Assembly (NCBI GenBank): GCA_052318935.1
Contig: JBQRKO010000012.1
DNA length: 64,000 nt
Origin: Niallia sp052318935
GTDB lineage: Bacteria > Bacillota > Bacilli > Bacillales > Cytobacillaceae
Direction: 5' to 3' (one strand)
The notes beneath the pieces are model-generated. The model made no database searches, had not been told where the DNA came from, and saw nothing but the letters and a program-made list of their open reading frames with translations. A program made the position numbers and the translations under genes. Shown one piece after another: positions 55,361 through 64,000 of this stretch (positions within the stretch are counted from its first letter, which is position 1; each line of letters begins with the position of its first letter).

Positions 55361-55404
55361 CTTGGTTTTGTTGCATTTTTCAAAATAATTATTTAATTAA
55401 TTTT

Positions 55405-55475
55405 CTTTTCGTATAGATTGTTTTTATTTAACCCGCAGCCTGATTACACTTCGCTTCCCGCGGACGAGTGCCGAG
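55405..55475. repeat. Truncated family A element (copy 4)
   Basis: The left ~70 bp of the 209-bp element (TTTTCGTATAGATTG... to ...GTGCCGAGCC) are cut off by the next repeat at 55476. Confidence 0.65.
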
Positions 55476-55680
55476 CCCAATGTCATCAAGCTGAATTTCA
55501 AAAAACAGGAAAATAAGTAGCTAATTAGGAAGTAAGGGTTTCCGTTCTGTTCTCCGAGGCTTACCGCTCGCTTTCCACGGGGCGAGCGCCGAGCCTCCTC
55601 GTCGCTTTGCTCCTGTGGGGTCTCGTCTGTCTCGCTAATCCCGTAGGAGTCGAGCGAACGCCTCTCCAAACAAATGAGGT
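55476..55680. repeat. Family B GC-rich repeat (copy 1)
   Basis: It begins CCAATGTCATCAAGCT and contains TCTCCGAGGCTTACCGCTCG and a core GGGGCGAGCGCCGAGCCTCC... ending GCGAACGCCTCTCC. The same left part restarts at 63899. Confidence 0.65.
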
Positions 55681-55687
55681 ATTTCTT

Positions 55688-55885
55688 TTACATAAAGGAT
55701 ATCCAATAAATAGGATCTAAAAAAAGACAATAGGATGCCATTGCACGTGCAAGTTCTACAGACGAGCCTTTCGCAACCCCGAAGGCATCCTTTAACCTTT
55801 TCGAATTGTTCATTTCAAGGATAGACGCATCAATAGCGAATAGACGAAATACCATAAAAAAATCAACGCTACTATTGTTTAGCAA
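55688..55885 (-). pseudogene. IS4-type transposase fragment
   Basis: The minus-strand frame reads FRLFAIDASILEMNNSKRL then FGVAKGSSVELARAMAS. This resembles the segment around the first catalytic Asp of IS4-family transposases (AIDxS...G). About 60 codons survive among repeats. Confidence 0.6.
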
Positions 55886-55924
55886 TAATACCTTGTAATG
55901 AAATTCGAAAAAAAGAACTTATTC

Positions 55925-56070
55925 TAAAACAGGTTGCTTGTAACGGAGGGTGCGAAGACTCCTGCGGGAAATGTGAGAAAGCTGAGACCCCGCAAGGCAG
56001 CGCCGAGGAGGCTCAGCTCCCACCCCGCGGAAAGCGAAGCAACCCGTAGTGGAAAGCAACCTCAACAATA
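55925..56070. repeat. Family E GC-rich repeat
   Basis: A repeat with ACTCCTGCGGG, GCTGAGACCCCGC, GCCGAGGAGGCTCAG and CCCCGCGGAAAGCGAAG blocks, bordered by GGTTGCTT and AAGCAACC, able to form a long hairpin. The following 100 bp to 56168 hold no supported gene. Confidence 0.6.
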
Positions 56071-56168
56071 AAAAACAAGCCTCCCTTTTTATTGCTCTAA
56101 ACCGAGTCATATCAAGATTTGCAAATGAATTTGAAGGTGCGAAGTTTGAGTTAATTATAAATAAAATT

Positions 56169-57026
56169 TCAGAATAGGGGTCTAACTTCTTTTAATACTT
56201 TACTGATAACAGCAGCCACTGCATGTTGTTCATGATGAACAGTCACTGTATCAGCTACATGTTTCAATCCAGGATGTGCATTATCAACTGCAATCCCAAT
56301 GTCAGCTTTCTTAAGCAAGGTTACATCATTTAGATGATCTCCAAGTGCGATTGTCTTATATGCTTCCACCTGCAACATTTTCTTTAGATGCATCAACGCC
56401 TCGCCTTTCGACACACCTTTTGGCAAGATTTCCAGATAATTTGCTTCTGAATAAACTAGATCACACTTTATTTCCAGACCAACAATAAATTGTTCTACCT
56501 CTTTCACCTTTTCCTCATCAGAACCAATGATTACTATTTTTGTAATAGCACTTGCATCTAATTCGACAAAGTCCGGATGATACGATCCGCCTAAGTCCTT
56601 GCATTCTACTCCATCTTTTTCTTCATAGATTTCCACCGTTCTATTTCGCAATGGTGTATATATGTTAGAGCGATAATAAATGAATACAGATGTTTCTTCT
56701 TTGTGCAGAGAGCAAATAGCTTCAAAAGCAAACTTATCTATTTTTAATTGTTTTTCATATAATACATTTTTGGTGACTGGACAGTAAATTTTTGCCCCAT
56801 TATACAAAATCAGTGGGATATTAATTCCTAATTGCTCCACAAACGGAGCGACCGACTGCTCTATTCGACCGGTTGCAAATGTAAATAAGCCACCGTTTTT
56901 TATAAAAGATAAAATTGCCGCTTTATTCGCTGCGCTAATTTTTTTCCGTTGATTTAACAATGTTCCATCAAGATCTGACACAAGCAGCGTATCCTGACAA
57001 GTCTTGACACTCTCTACTGCCTTCAT
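56169..57026 (-). CDS. HAD superfamily phosphatase, Cof type
   Basis: The 285-residue protein has motif I VSDLDGTLLNQ (about 18-28), a large C2 cap (about 85-195), and C-terminal motifs KGEALMHLKKM and ALGDHLNDVTLLKKADIGIAVDNA. These are sugar-phosphate phosphatases of broad specificity. The start shares a base with the stop of the PHP gene (TAATG). It works in the same operon as the PHP protein, next to the RpiR regulator and the ABC importer. Confidence 0.88.
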   Translation of the reverse strand: MKAVESVKTCQDTLLVSDLDGTLLNQRKKISAANKAAILSFIKNGGLFTFATGRIEQSVAPFVEQLGINIPLILYNGAKIYCPVTKNVLYEKQLKIDKFAFEAICSLHKEETSVFIYYRSNIYTPLRNRTVEIYEEKDGVECKDLGGSYHPDFVELDASAITKIVIIGSDEEKVKEVEQFIVGLEIKCDLVYSEANYLEILPKGVSKGEALMHLKKMLQVEAYKTIALGDHLNDVTLLKKADIGIAVDNAHPGLKHVADTVTVHHEQHAVAAVISKVLKEVRPLF

Positions 57027-57790
57027 TATGAATGCTGCTTTACTTGCTCTGCAACGAGCATCTTTTTAATCATATCCGCAGCTCGTACTTTCGTCGGTAA
57101 GCAAGGGGAAATCTCTATTTTATACGCTCCATTAGCAATGCTTTGTTTCAGTTGCTTAACCGTCGTACATTCCTCATCAAAAACGTTCACAATACTGCCT
57201 ACTTGCATCGGGTAGTGTGTATCGCTTCCTCCTACAACCGGTTTATCATAGCGCTTAGCAAACTGATACACTTGCTCGCGCATTTCTTCCACACCACCGT
57301 AGTTCAAGTCCTTCCCATTTAAATCAAAGCAATCCACTTGCATTAAGTCTTCCTCTGGAATACGGAGAAGCGGATTGGATGAACGTAAAGGATGAGCCCC
57401 GATGCAAAGAATATCAAAAGGTTGACATATGCTTAATAGTGTTTTCATCGACACAAACGTATCTTCTGTTTCATAACCGATTAATTGTAAACGAATGGCT
57501 CTAATATCTTCTCTATCTCCGATTATGAGAATATGTCCCCCCTCCTTTACATCCACCTCCATACCAGGGAAAAGACGGAATCCATCAATATCATAATAAT
57601 CTTGCTTGTACTCATAGCGCTCGTTTAAAAAATCATAAATATCCAAAAACCGTTTTGTATTAAAATGCTCTGTTAAAGTGATAGCTGTCAGGCCTTCTTG
57701 CTTCGCCTCATTAATCATGCTAGTAAAATATTCTTCCGAGAAGTCTACCTTCTTATTAAGCTTTACGTGTAAGTGAAAATCGATTTTCAT
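57026..57790 (-). CDS. PHP-domain phosphoesterase
   Basis: The 254-residue protein has the PHP metal motifs: HxH in DFHLHVK (about 4-10), TLTEHFN (about 37-44), GAHPLRS (about 131-137) and GGSDTHYP (about 191-198). Family members are metal-dependent phosphoesterases such as histidinol-phosphate or nucleotide phosphatases. It is coupled to the HAD gene and divergent from the RpiR regulator. The substrate is not evident. Confidence 0.85.
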   Translation of the reverse strand: MKIDFHLHVKLNKKVDFSEEYFTSMINEAKQEGLTAITLTEHFNTKRFLDIYDFLNERYEYKQDYYDIDGFRLFPGMEVDVKEGGHILIIGDREDIRAIRLQLIGYETEDTFVSMKTLLSICQPFDILCIGAHPLRSSNPLLRIPEEDLMQVDCFDLNGKDLNYGGVEEMREQVYQFAKRYDKPVVGGSDTHYPMQVGSIVNVFDEECTTVKQLKQSIANGAYKIEISPCLPTKVRAADMIKKMLVAEQVKQHS

Positions 57791-57915
57791 ATCTATTATC
57801 TCCTCTTTATAAAATCTATTAATCTAATCTTTACATCCTTGAAATAAAATTGACGTTTACCTCTCCCTCTGTTCACGTATAATAAATATATTGAAGAAAA
57901 AGTGAGGTTTTTCTA

Positions 57916-58749
57916 TTGGTTCGTCAAATGTTTACTTGGAAGGTAGAAGAAATGTCTACCAATCAAAAAAAAATAGCTGACTATATCGAAAAAAATATAA
58001 ACCGCATTCCGTATTTAACGGTTCAGGAAATAGCAGATGAACTAGATATCAGCATCGCTTCTGTCTCCCGTTTTTGGAAAACATGCGGCTACAAAAATTT
58101 GAAAGATTTTAAGCAGCAGTTAAGTGAAAAGTTAGGAATTACTCCCTTTCATAAAATGAGCAACTTTATAAAAAAAGTCAGCGACGGCGATGACTTGCCG
58201 ACTAATATGATGAAGCTTGGCATACAATACTTAACCGAAACATCCGAATGGCTTTCAAGAGAAGCTTTTTCTGAATCGATTCAGGCAATCTTGCATGCAA
58301 GCAATACGCATATTTTTGCTCCTGGATATTCCAATTCATTAGGAGAAATGCTACGATATCGTTTACGCCGCAACGGCTTATCCATTCATTTAATGGAAAC
58401 GAAAAACAATGAAATTTTCGAAACACTTATGCATTTGACGAACATGGATCTTGTCATCGTGTTTGCTTTTTCCAATATTGCAAGTGAAACGAAGATTATT
58501 TTCGACTATGCGAAAAAAGCAGGGTATCAAACGATTTTAATTACCGATCTTCTCGTTTCGGAATTAATAGAAGATGCTGACATCGTTCTGCACACATACC
58601 GTGGTCAAAAATGGGAATATCATTCGATGGTCGCTCCTACCATCTTAATTGAAAGCTTGATTGTTGGTGTCGGTATGGAAAACGAACAAACGTCTTTAGC
58701 AAAGCTTGAACATTTAAATAAGTTGAGAAAGCAATACAGTTCCTTTTAA
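57916..58749 (+). CDS. RpiR family sugar-phosphate-responsive regulator
   Basis: The 277-residue protein starts at TTG behind AGTGAGGTTTTTC. It has an RpiR N-terminal HTH (LTVQEIADELDISIASVSRFWKTCGYKNLKDFK, about 34-66) and a C-terminal SIS domain (about 110-255; HIFAPGYSNSLGEML, VIVFAFSNIASETK). SIS domains bind phosphosugars. It is divergent from the PHP/HAD pair and faces the ABC importer, so it probably controls both. Confidence 0.88.
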   Translation: MVRQMFTWKVEEMSTNQKKIADYIEKNINRIPYLTVQEIADELDISIASVSRFWKTCGYKNLKDFKQQLSEKLGITPFHKMSNFIKKVSDGDDLPTNMMKLGIQYLTETSEWLSREAFSESIQAILHASNTHIFAPGYSNSLGEMLRYRLRRNGLSIHLMETKNNEIFETLMHLTNMDLVIVFAFSNIASETKIIFDYAKKAGYQTILITDLLVSELIEDADIVLHTYRGQKWEYHSMVAPTILIESLIVGVGMENEQTSLAKLEHLNKLRKQYSSF

Positions 58750-58754
58750 GAAAA

Positions 58755-58935
58755 GCGTAGGCGCCTTGTTCAGCTCTGAAGAAAAATGTTCACATGACTC
58801 AAAAAGTGCTTTTTACTTTTAGAGGCATGGGGTTATTTTTCACAAGAGCTAGGCGCTGGCCGGCTAATGCGCCACGTCCTGTGGCGACGCCGGCACTAGT
58901 ACATCCTGTACGTCGGAGCTAGACACCCGTCAAAG
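58755..58935. repeat. Family F GC-rich intergenic repeat
   Basis: The sequence GCGTAGGCGCCTTG ... GCTAGGCGCTGGCC ... GGAGCTAGACA contains several short dyads (CCTGTGGCGACG, CATCCTGTACGTCGG) and resembles repeats common between genes in Bacillaceae. It has no coding capacity. The flanking bases to 59039 show no gene. Confidence 0.5.
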
Positions 58936-59039
58936 TTCAAAAAACTTTCTTATCTTCTCAAAAAATAACCAAATGAAAGCGACGAATCTCTGTGTTGACT
59001 TGCTTCTAATTTGTTCCCTTTTTGAACACACACTTTACG

Positions 59040-60182
59040 TTACAAGACGGTTTGTGCAACCTGTTTTTCCTCATTTTTAGAATGAGGTTTAGATGAAATC
59101 AGTTGTTCAGACTTTTTATTATAGACATTAATCTTTTCGGATGGGATTGTAGCCCAAACTATCCCATCTAAAGGATAAACGGCCTCCCCCATTTCCTTTG
59201 CAAGCAACGTAATTCCATCTTTTTCAAGCTGAATAAGCGTTTCTGAACCCGCAGGCATCACAGATGTAACACGACATTGGATCCCATCTGCTATTGGATC
59301 TGCGGAAACTAGGATGTCTTCCGGTTTAACCGCTACGATAATTTCTTCCGTTTCCGGCATTTCTACAACTGGGAGTTTCAGTTTTCCAAACGGTAATATT
59401 GCATACGACTGCCCTTGTTCTATTAAATATCTTCCATAAACAAAATTATTTTTCGGATTGCCAATAAAATCAGCCACTTTAAGATGATTTGGATAACGGT
59501 ACAAATCAGATGGGTTATCTACTTGAATCAATTTTCCTTCAAAGAAAACCGCTATTTTTGTTGACATCGTTAACGCTTCGATTTGATCATGCGTCACATA
59601 GATAATCGTTGTATTCAATTCACGGTGCAGCCTTTTTAATTCTGTTCTCATTTCAATGCGCAGCTTTGCGTCTAAATTTGACAAAGGTTCATCCAATAAC
59701 AGAATTTTCGGTTCGGTCACGATTGCTCTTGCTATTGCTACACGCTGCTGCTGTCCACCTGATAATTCTGATGGAAATCTGTCTTGATATTCTGCCATAT
59801 GCAGCTTTTTCAGTGCTTGTTCTACCTTTATTTTGATCTGATTTTTCGGCATTTTCTGCACGGTTAAACCAAAAGCAACATTGTCAAAAACAGTCATATG
59901 GGGCCACAGTGCATAGCTTTGAAACACAAGATTTAAATCTCGCTTAGAAGGGTCTTTAAAGTAATGCTTCGCTGCATCCGCTGCTGTAGAGCCATTGATA
60001 TGAATGATGCCTTCTTCAATATTCTCCAATCCTGCAATGACCCGAAGCGTCGTTGTTTTCCCACAGCCAGATGGACCAAGGAAGGTCATAAAATCTCCTT
60101 CTTCAATCGTAAGGTTTATATTTTTTAAAACTTGTTTATTATCAAAGAATTTACTGACATTTTTTAATTGAATGATGCTCAT
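59040..60182 (-). CDS. ABC ATP-binding protein (FbpC/AfuC type)
   Basis: The start at 60182 follows GGAGGATAAC (380 aa). Motifs are Walker A GPSGCGKTTTL, signature LSGGQQQRVAIARAI, Walker B LLLDEPLSNLD and a C-terminal TOBE domain (about 285-360). It is the ATPase of the importer encoded by the next two genes, 1 bp after the permease stop. The type serves ferric iron, aminoethylphosphonate or hexose-phosphate systems. Confidence 0.88.
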   Translation of the reverse strand: MSIIQLKNVSKFFDNKQVLKNINLTIEEGDFMTFLGPSGCGKTTTLRVIAGLENIEEGIIHINGSTAADAAKHYFKDPSKRDLNLVFQSYALWPHMTVFDNVAFGLTVQKMPKNQIKIKVEQALKKLHMAEYQDRFPSELSGGQQQRVAIARAIVTEPKILLLDEPLSNLDAKLRIEMRTELKRLHRELNTTIIYVTHDQIEALTMSTKIAVFFEGKLIQVDNPSDLYRYPNHLKVADFIGNPKNNFVYGRYLIEQGQSYAILPFGKLKLPVVEMPETEEIIVAVKPEDILVSADPIADGIQCRVTSVMPAGSETLIQLEKDGITLLAKEMGEAVYPLDGIVWATIPSEKINVYNKKSEQLISSKPHSKNEEKQVAQTVL

Positions 60183-60183
60183 G

Positions 60184-62013
60184 TTATCCTCCAATTCCTT
60201 TTGTAAAGTCAACCTTCCCAATTTTAGTTGCAATATAATACGTGACAAATATGATAACAACAATGATTAACATTAAAGCATTGGCATATTGCTGAAAGCC
60301 TGACTGAGCATATCTAAACATTAATGTCGGAATCGTTCCCGTCTGTGGTGTCACAAGTAATATAATTAAATCGAGTTCCTTTATTACACTAATAAACAGA
60401 AGCAAAAAGCTGCTGAACAAACTCCTGCGACTAAGGGGCAGCAATATGCTCATAAATCTTTTCAGCCATGAAGCACCTTGCATTCGTCCCGCTTCCTCTA
60501 ACTCTCCGCTAATTTGATACATCGTACTTGCTCCAACTCGTGTCGCAAACGGAAGTTCATTGACGATCGAAATTAAGATAATCAGCGAGATGGAACCATA
60601 CAACGCCGGCAGGAACATCGATGGTTTTGCAAACATCGATAAATAAATAGAAGAGAAAGCGATCCCTGGAATTAAATAAGGTAAAAAGGACAACTGCTCA
60701 ACTAGCTTTGCCGTCGTATTTTTTCTTCCTTTAGCAATGACATATCCAAACAACAATCCAATAATCGATGCACAAATCGCTGCAAGAAAGGCAACCAATA
60801 GTGAATTCTTAATTGAGGACAAAATGGCATCATTTTTTAATATCCCTACTTCTCCTGAAGCAATAGAAGGATTCGAATCCCCAATCCAGAAATGAGTCGT
60901 AAAGTTGTCGAGCAGGAAACGACCATCCATCATCATAAACGACTGCAATACAAGAATGATGACAGGAACAAACGCTACGATAGCCATAAAGCCGAGCACG
61001 ATCCACGTCAACGGCCTTTTCCACTTTCCAAGCAAATAAAATGACTTGCGTGCATCTTTTCCGCCAATCGTTTCAAAACTTTTCCTTTTGCCAATTGCTT
61101 TTTGATTAAAAAAAATCAAAAAGGCACATAACATAAGCAAAACAATGCTTAAAATATAAGCTTCCGATATCATCCTGTTTTGCATGCTGCTATTCAGCAT
61201 CGTGGAGATCGTATAATACTTTGTCGGCAATCCAAGGAAAGCAGGCACACTGAATGAACCTAATGACTTGGAAAATGTGAGGATAAACCCCGAGATAATG
61301 GCAGGCATAACAAGCGGAAACGTAATTTTTCGCAAAGTCATTAGCTTACTTGCTCCAATGATTTCAGCCATTTCTTCTAAACTGCTATTAATCGAACTTA
61401 AAGCAACGGAAATAAGCAAAAAGAAGAAAGTAAAATAATTGAACGTTAACGTGATGACAATAGGCAAGTATCCATAGGCAATCCAATCCGGCGGCTGGAT
61501 GTGGAAAAAAGACTGGATGATTCCTTGGCTTCCGCCTATACGATCGTTTTTAAAAACCGAGATCCAAGCAAATGCCATTACCCATGAAGGAAGCATATAC
61601 GGCAGCAAAGCAAGAAAGGTGACTGCTTTTTTATATTTAAAATCTGAGCGGGTTACAAGCCATGCCAACGATCCGCCAATTAATAGCGACAGAATCGAAA
61701 CTCCAACAGCAACGCTTAAAGAATTTAACATTGGCTGATAAAACAAAGACTTGCTAATTTCACTGCCAAACATGCGCTGCCAATAATCAAGGGTAAATGC
61801 TCCAGCCTCTGCCCCACTATCTCTTGCACTTGTTTTAAAGCTTCCAACAATAATTTCCCAAAGCGGAACAACAATGGTATAAAATAAAAACAACAGGGAA
61901 ATTATGCTAATTACATGGATGGGATTATGAAAAAATTGTTTGCTCTTATTAAAGAATCGTATTCTTCTCATTGGAGAAGATACAGGGACTTCTGAATATG
62001 GTGGTTTATTCAA
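60184..62013 (-). CDS. ABC importer permease, fused two-domain (FbpB/AfuB type)
   Basis: The 609-residue protein starts at TTG behind AGAGAGGTTCCGATTA. Two permease halves each carry an EAA loop: EEMAEIIGASKLMTLRKITF (about 213-232) and EEAGRMQGASWLKRFMSILL (about 507-526), with about 12 helices in all. This fusion is typical of FbpB/AfuB importers. Confidence 0.88.
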   Translation of the reverse strand: MNKPPYSEVPVSSPMRRIRFFNKSKQFFHNPIHVISIISLLFLFYTIVVPLWEIIVGSFKTSARDSGAEAGAFTLDYWQRMFGSEISKSLFYQPMLNSLSVAVGVSILSLLIGGSLAWLVTRSDFKYKKAVTFLALLPYMLPSWVMAFAWISVFKNDRIGGSQGIIQSFFHIQPPDWIAYGYLPIVITLTFNYFTFFFLLISVALSSINSSLEEMAEIIGASKLMTLRKITFPLVMPAIISGFILTFSKSLGSFSVPAFLGLPTKYYTISTMLNSSMQNRMISEAYILSIVLLMLCAFLIFFNQKAIGKRKSFETIGGKDARKSFYLLGKWKRPLTWIVLGFMAIVAFVPVIILVLQSFMMMDGRFLLDNFTTHFWIGDSNPSIASGEVGILKNDAILSSIKNSLLVAFLAAICASIIGLLFGYVIAKGRKNTTAKLVEQLSFLPYLIPGIAFSSIYLSMFAKPSMFLPALYGSISLIILISIVNELPFATRVGASTMYQISGELEEAGRMQGASWLKRFMSILLPLSRRSLFSSFLLLFISVIKELDLIILLVTPQTGTIPTLMFRYAQSGFQQYANALMLIIVVIIFVTYYIATKIGKVDFTKGIGG

Positions 62014-62093
62014 TAATCGGAACCTCTCTTTCTTTTAACTCGTAAAGAGATCAGGTGGCTGAGAGATCCACCTGATTCTTTATGTATTTCCCT

Positions 62094-63296
62094 TTACTGG
62101 TTTACTAGAATAAAGTCTTTTACTGCTGGCGTATTTTTATATAAAAATTCACCATCATAAGGCCATAGATTTAATTCTTTACTTGGGCGCTGTTCAGGTA
62201 AAACAATATCCGTTCTCGTTGACCAAGAACCAAGTACATTATACGGTCGGAAACCTTCTGCTTTTCCATCCGCCTCGCCTGCCATCCAGCGAATTAACAG
62301 CTTTGCTGCATTAACATTCTTCGCTTTTTCAGGAATGTACATATACGAAGTCCCAGGAACAGACATCTTCGGACTAACATCGTAGACGAAATCCATTTTT
62401 AAGCCTTCATCTTTAATATTTCGAGCTTTACTTGAAGCTGCAATTCCAACTGGTGGATTTTGTTGTCCTGCGCTTCCTACAGCTGTGACAACTTCGTCGC
62501 TTGACTTTACAAAAATCGGATCATTCGCAAGCAATCGTTTCAAAAATTCATACCCTGCATTTTCTGTTCCATCTAATTTTAATGGCTTCCCATATTTTTC
62601 TTCGTATGCCTTTTCCATATCATCAGCGTTTTGTACAATCGTTACTAATAAATCAAGCGTATCGGAAGAAATCATCGGATCGTCCATCACCACTTTGCTC
62701 TTCCATTTTGGGTCTGTTAAATCCCACCAGTTGTTTATTGGAGACTTATCGTATTTCTCCGTATTATAGAAAATCGCTCTTGTTGAAAAATAAAAACCTA
62801 AACCTGGTTCATTTTTATACGGATCTGCAAGCTTTTCTTTAATATCATTCGGCAAATATTTATGTAATCGTCCATCTTTTACAAGTTCATTAGAGACGAC
62901 TCCGCCCGCATCCTTAATAAATGCAATATCGACATTAAACAACCCTGAATCTTGCTCGCGAACTATTTTCTCTACCATTTCGGCTGTATCCATATCGTAA
63001 GCTTCTACTTTAATTCCAGGATACTTCGCTTCAAAGCTTGCTTTTACATCTTTAATGCGGCTCGATTGCGAATAAACAGTCACTTTTCCTTCTTTTTTTG
63101 CCTTTTCGTAAAGTTCTTCTGGAGTTTCTGTTTTATCCAATTCTGCTTTTTCAAGCCACGCTTCATCCCCTTTATTCTCACTCTCTTCTTTTGAACTTTT
63201 TACAGATGAATCTGACTTGCCACAAGCAGCTAATAAAACGACTAAAACTACTGACATCAATAAAAATGAGTTTCTAATTTTCAAGATCTGATTCAC
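62094..63296 (-). CDS. Periplasmic-type solute-binding lipoprotein (AfuA/FbpA type)
   Basis: The 400-residue protein starts at GTG behind AGGAGGTAGTTCAAGTA and has a lipobox LAAC (about 22-25). The binding fold has KEGKVTVYSQSSRIKDVKAS near the N-terminus, SFEAKYPGIKVEAYD and GFYFSTRAIFYNTEKYD. It lacks the paired tyrosines of ferric-binding proteins in a recognisable form. Context (RpiR, HAD, PHP) favours a phosphorylated organic ligand, as in AfuA, over iron; this is inference. Confidence 0.82.
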   Translation of the reverse strand: MNQILKIRNSFLLMSVVLVVLLAACGKSDSSVKSSKEESENKGDEAWLEKAELDKTETPEELYEKAKKEGKVTVYSQSSRIKDVKASFEAKYPGIKVEAYDMDTAEMVEKIVREQDSGLFNVDIAFIKDAGGVVSNELVKDGRLHKYLPNDIKEKLADPYKNEPGLGFYFSTRAIFYNTEKYDKSPINNWWDLTDPKWKSKVVMDDPMISSDTLDLLVTIVQNADDMEKAYEEKYGKPLKLDGTENAGYEFLKRLLANDPIFVKSSDEVVTAVGSAGQQNPPVGIAASSKARNIKDEGLKMDFVYDVSPKMSVPGTSYMYIPEKAKNVNAAKLLIRWMAGEADGKAEGFRPYNVLGSWSTRTDIVLPEQRPSKELNLWPYDGEFLYKNTPAVKDFILVNQ

Positions 63297-63346
63297 TACT
63301 TGAACTACCTCCTAAATTTCGAATACAAACTCATTTTAGAAGACAA

Positions 63347-63367
63347 ACATTAATTAAACGTTAATGT
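63347..63367. promoter_or_regulatory. Operator candidate upstream of the ABC importer
   Basis: ACATTAA-TTAAACG-TTAATGT is a perfect 7-bp dyad 51 bp before the GTG start. It could be the RpiR site. The intergenic region to 63618 is otherwise AT-rich without a gene. Confidence 0.5.
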
Positions 63368-63618
63368 TATATTTTAGTAATGTAAATTATTTTTCTTATT
63401 TATTTTTTGAAAAAAAGTTTTCATTTTAGTATTGTTGACTGTCATCACACGAACTAAAATTAGATATGATATAATAAATATGGTTAAAAAATACATTTTT
63501 TACAGAGAATCTTTATTGCTAGTACCTCTGCAGCGATTATTAGTGAAGTAGTTTACTAAGATAAAATAGATGAGGAATCCGCTTTCAAATAATAGATGAA
63601 GAATAGAAAGGAGTTTTA

Positions 63619-63825
63619 ATGAAATACTTACGAATATTTTTTATTTTACTTATCCTGATTAATTTAAGTTTTTCCTTAATTGTTTACTTAAACCCTGATA
63701 ATCAAGGTTTAAGTAATAATCTAATTCCACTTTCTTTAGTAATATTAGGCGTTTTAATGATTATGGGTATTATCTTTAATGTAAAGTTAAATCCGTTTAA
63801 GAAGACTGGAATAAAGGGAAAATAA
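63619..63825 (+). CDS. Small two-helix membrane protein
   Basis: The 68-residue protein, behind GAAAGGAGTTTTA, has hydrophobic helices at about 4-23 and 36-55 and a basic C-terminus (KLNPFKKTGIKGK). No family is recognised. It is followed at once by a terminator, so it is a single-gene transcript. Confidence 0.6.
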   Translation: MKYLRIFFILLILINLSFSLIVYLNPDNQGLSNNLIPLSLVILGVLMIMGIIFNVKLNPFKKTGIKGK

Positions 63826-63858
63826 TAAGGAGAGCACTCATTTGCTTCTCCTTATTCC
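63824..63858 (+). terminator. Terminator of the small membrane protein gene
   Basis: AATAAGGAGA pairs with TCTCCTTATT across a ~13-nt loop. Confidence 0.65.
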
Positions 63859-63898
63859 ATTTCATTATTGCTTTTTAATGTCCTTTTGAGGGGTCTAA

Positions 63899-64000
63899 CC
63901 CAATGTCATCAAGCTAGGATTCAAAAAAAAGGAAAATAAGCAACTAAATAGGAAGTAAGGGTTTCCGTTCTGTTCTCCGAGGCTTACCGCTCGCTTTCCA
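63899..64000. repeat. Family B GC-rich repeat (copy 2), cut by window edge
   Basis: It matches 55476-55580 nearly base for base (CCAATGTCATCAAGCT to CCGAGGCTTACCGCTCGC) and continues beyond the window. Confidence 0.7.

Noticed and set aside
55424..55669. 81-codon minus-strand frame
   Set aside because: Composed of repeat sequence from two families.
1..64000. CRISPR array, prophage or defence island
   Set aside because: No regularly spaced repeats, integrase, phage structural genes or known defence genes were seen; the repeated DNA consists of MITE-like intergenic elements.

Overview
The window reads as chromosome of a low-GC, Gram-positive endospore-former of the Bacillaceae. The support is AT-rich DNA, strong AGGAGG-type ribosome binding sites with TTG and GTG starts, and Bacillus-type gene sets (yvfRSTU-like, ssuBACD, ywbE, yesMN-like, neopullulanase). 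GC-rich intergenic repeats of the sort seen in many Bacillus genomes are also present. The genus cannot be fixed from sequence alone. No rRNA, tRNA or CRISPR array was seen.

0-9 kb: a partial Gal80-like oxidoreductase diverges from a LysR regulator. A TetR gene stands before an E1 alpha/beta 2-oxoacid dehydrogenase pair, and both have related operators. A small-protein/ywbE pair, a metallo-hydrolase/TetR pair with a double palindromic operator, a 27-residue peptide/membrane-protein pair, a YczE-like membrane protein and a ruined alcohol dehydrogenase follow. 9-13.5 kb: an ABC-2 exporter diverges from an OmpR-type two-component system. 13.5-17.2 kb: an AT-rich cassette (GH3-like adenylating enzyme, MFS pump, TetR) lies between two imperfect ~110-bp direct repeats. 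17-21 kb: an MFS pump, a ywbE remnant, an EamA transporter, an Lrp regulator and a group II intron RT remnant. 21-24.5 kb: a yvfUTSR-like system whose divergent neighbour appears to have been replaced by nested MITE-like repeats (24.6-25.1 kb). 25-27.5 kb: a frameshifted DHA2 drug pump with a PadR regulator.

28-46 kb is rich in carbohydrate genes. It holds a neopullulanase/cyclomaltodextrinase, a cellulose-synthase-like GT2 enzyme with two PilZ domains converging on a GH26 hydrolase, a HAD phosphatase plus mannitol-1-phosphate dehydrogenase, and two secreted GH31 alpha-glucosidases. The GH31 pair is flanked by a YesN-like response regulator on one side and a lipoprotein sugar-binding protein plus YesM-like kinase on the other. 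49-56 kb: an aldo-keto reductase pseudogene, an unknown protein, and an ssuBACD sulfonate operon in which ssuA carries an in-frame stop and whose leader contains an intrinsic terminator. An IS4-type remnant and more repeats follow. 56-63.5 kb: a HAD/PHP phosphoesterase pair, an RpiR regulator and an ABC importer of the ferric/hexose-phosphate type suggest uptake and dephosphorylation of a phosphorylated organic compound.

The most interesting items are the GH3/MFS/TetR island, the binding-protein/kinase/regulator set around the GH31 pair, the HAD-MtlD pair that could make mannitol, the double-PilZ synthase, and a family of 209-bp MITE-like elements with 6-bp flanking duplications.
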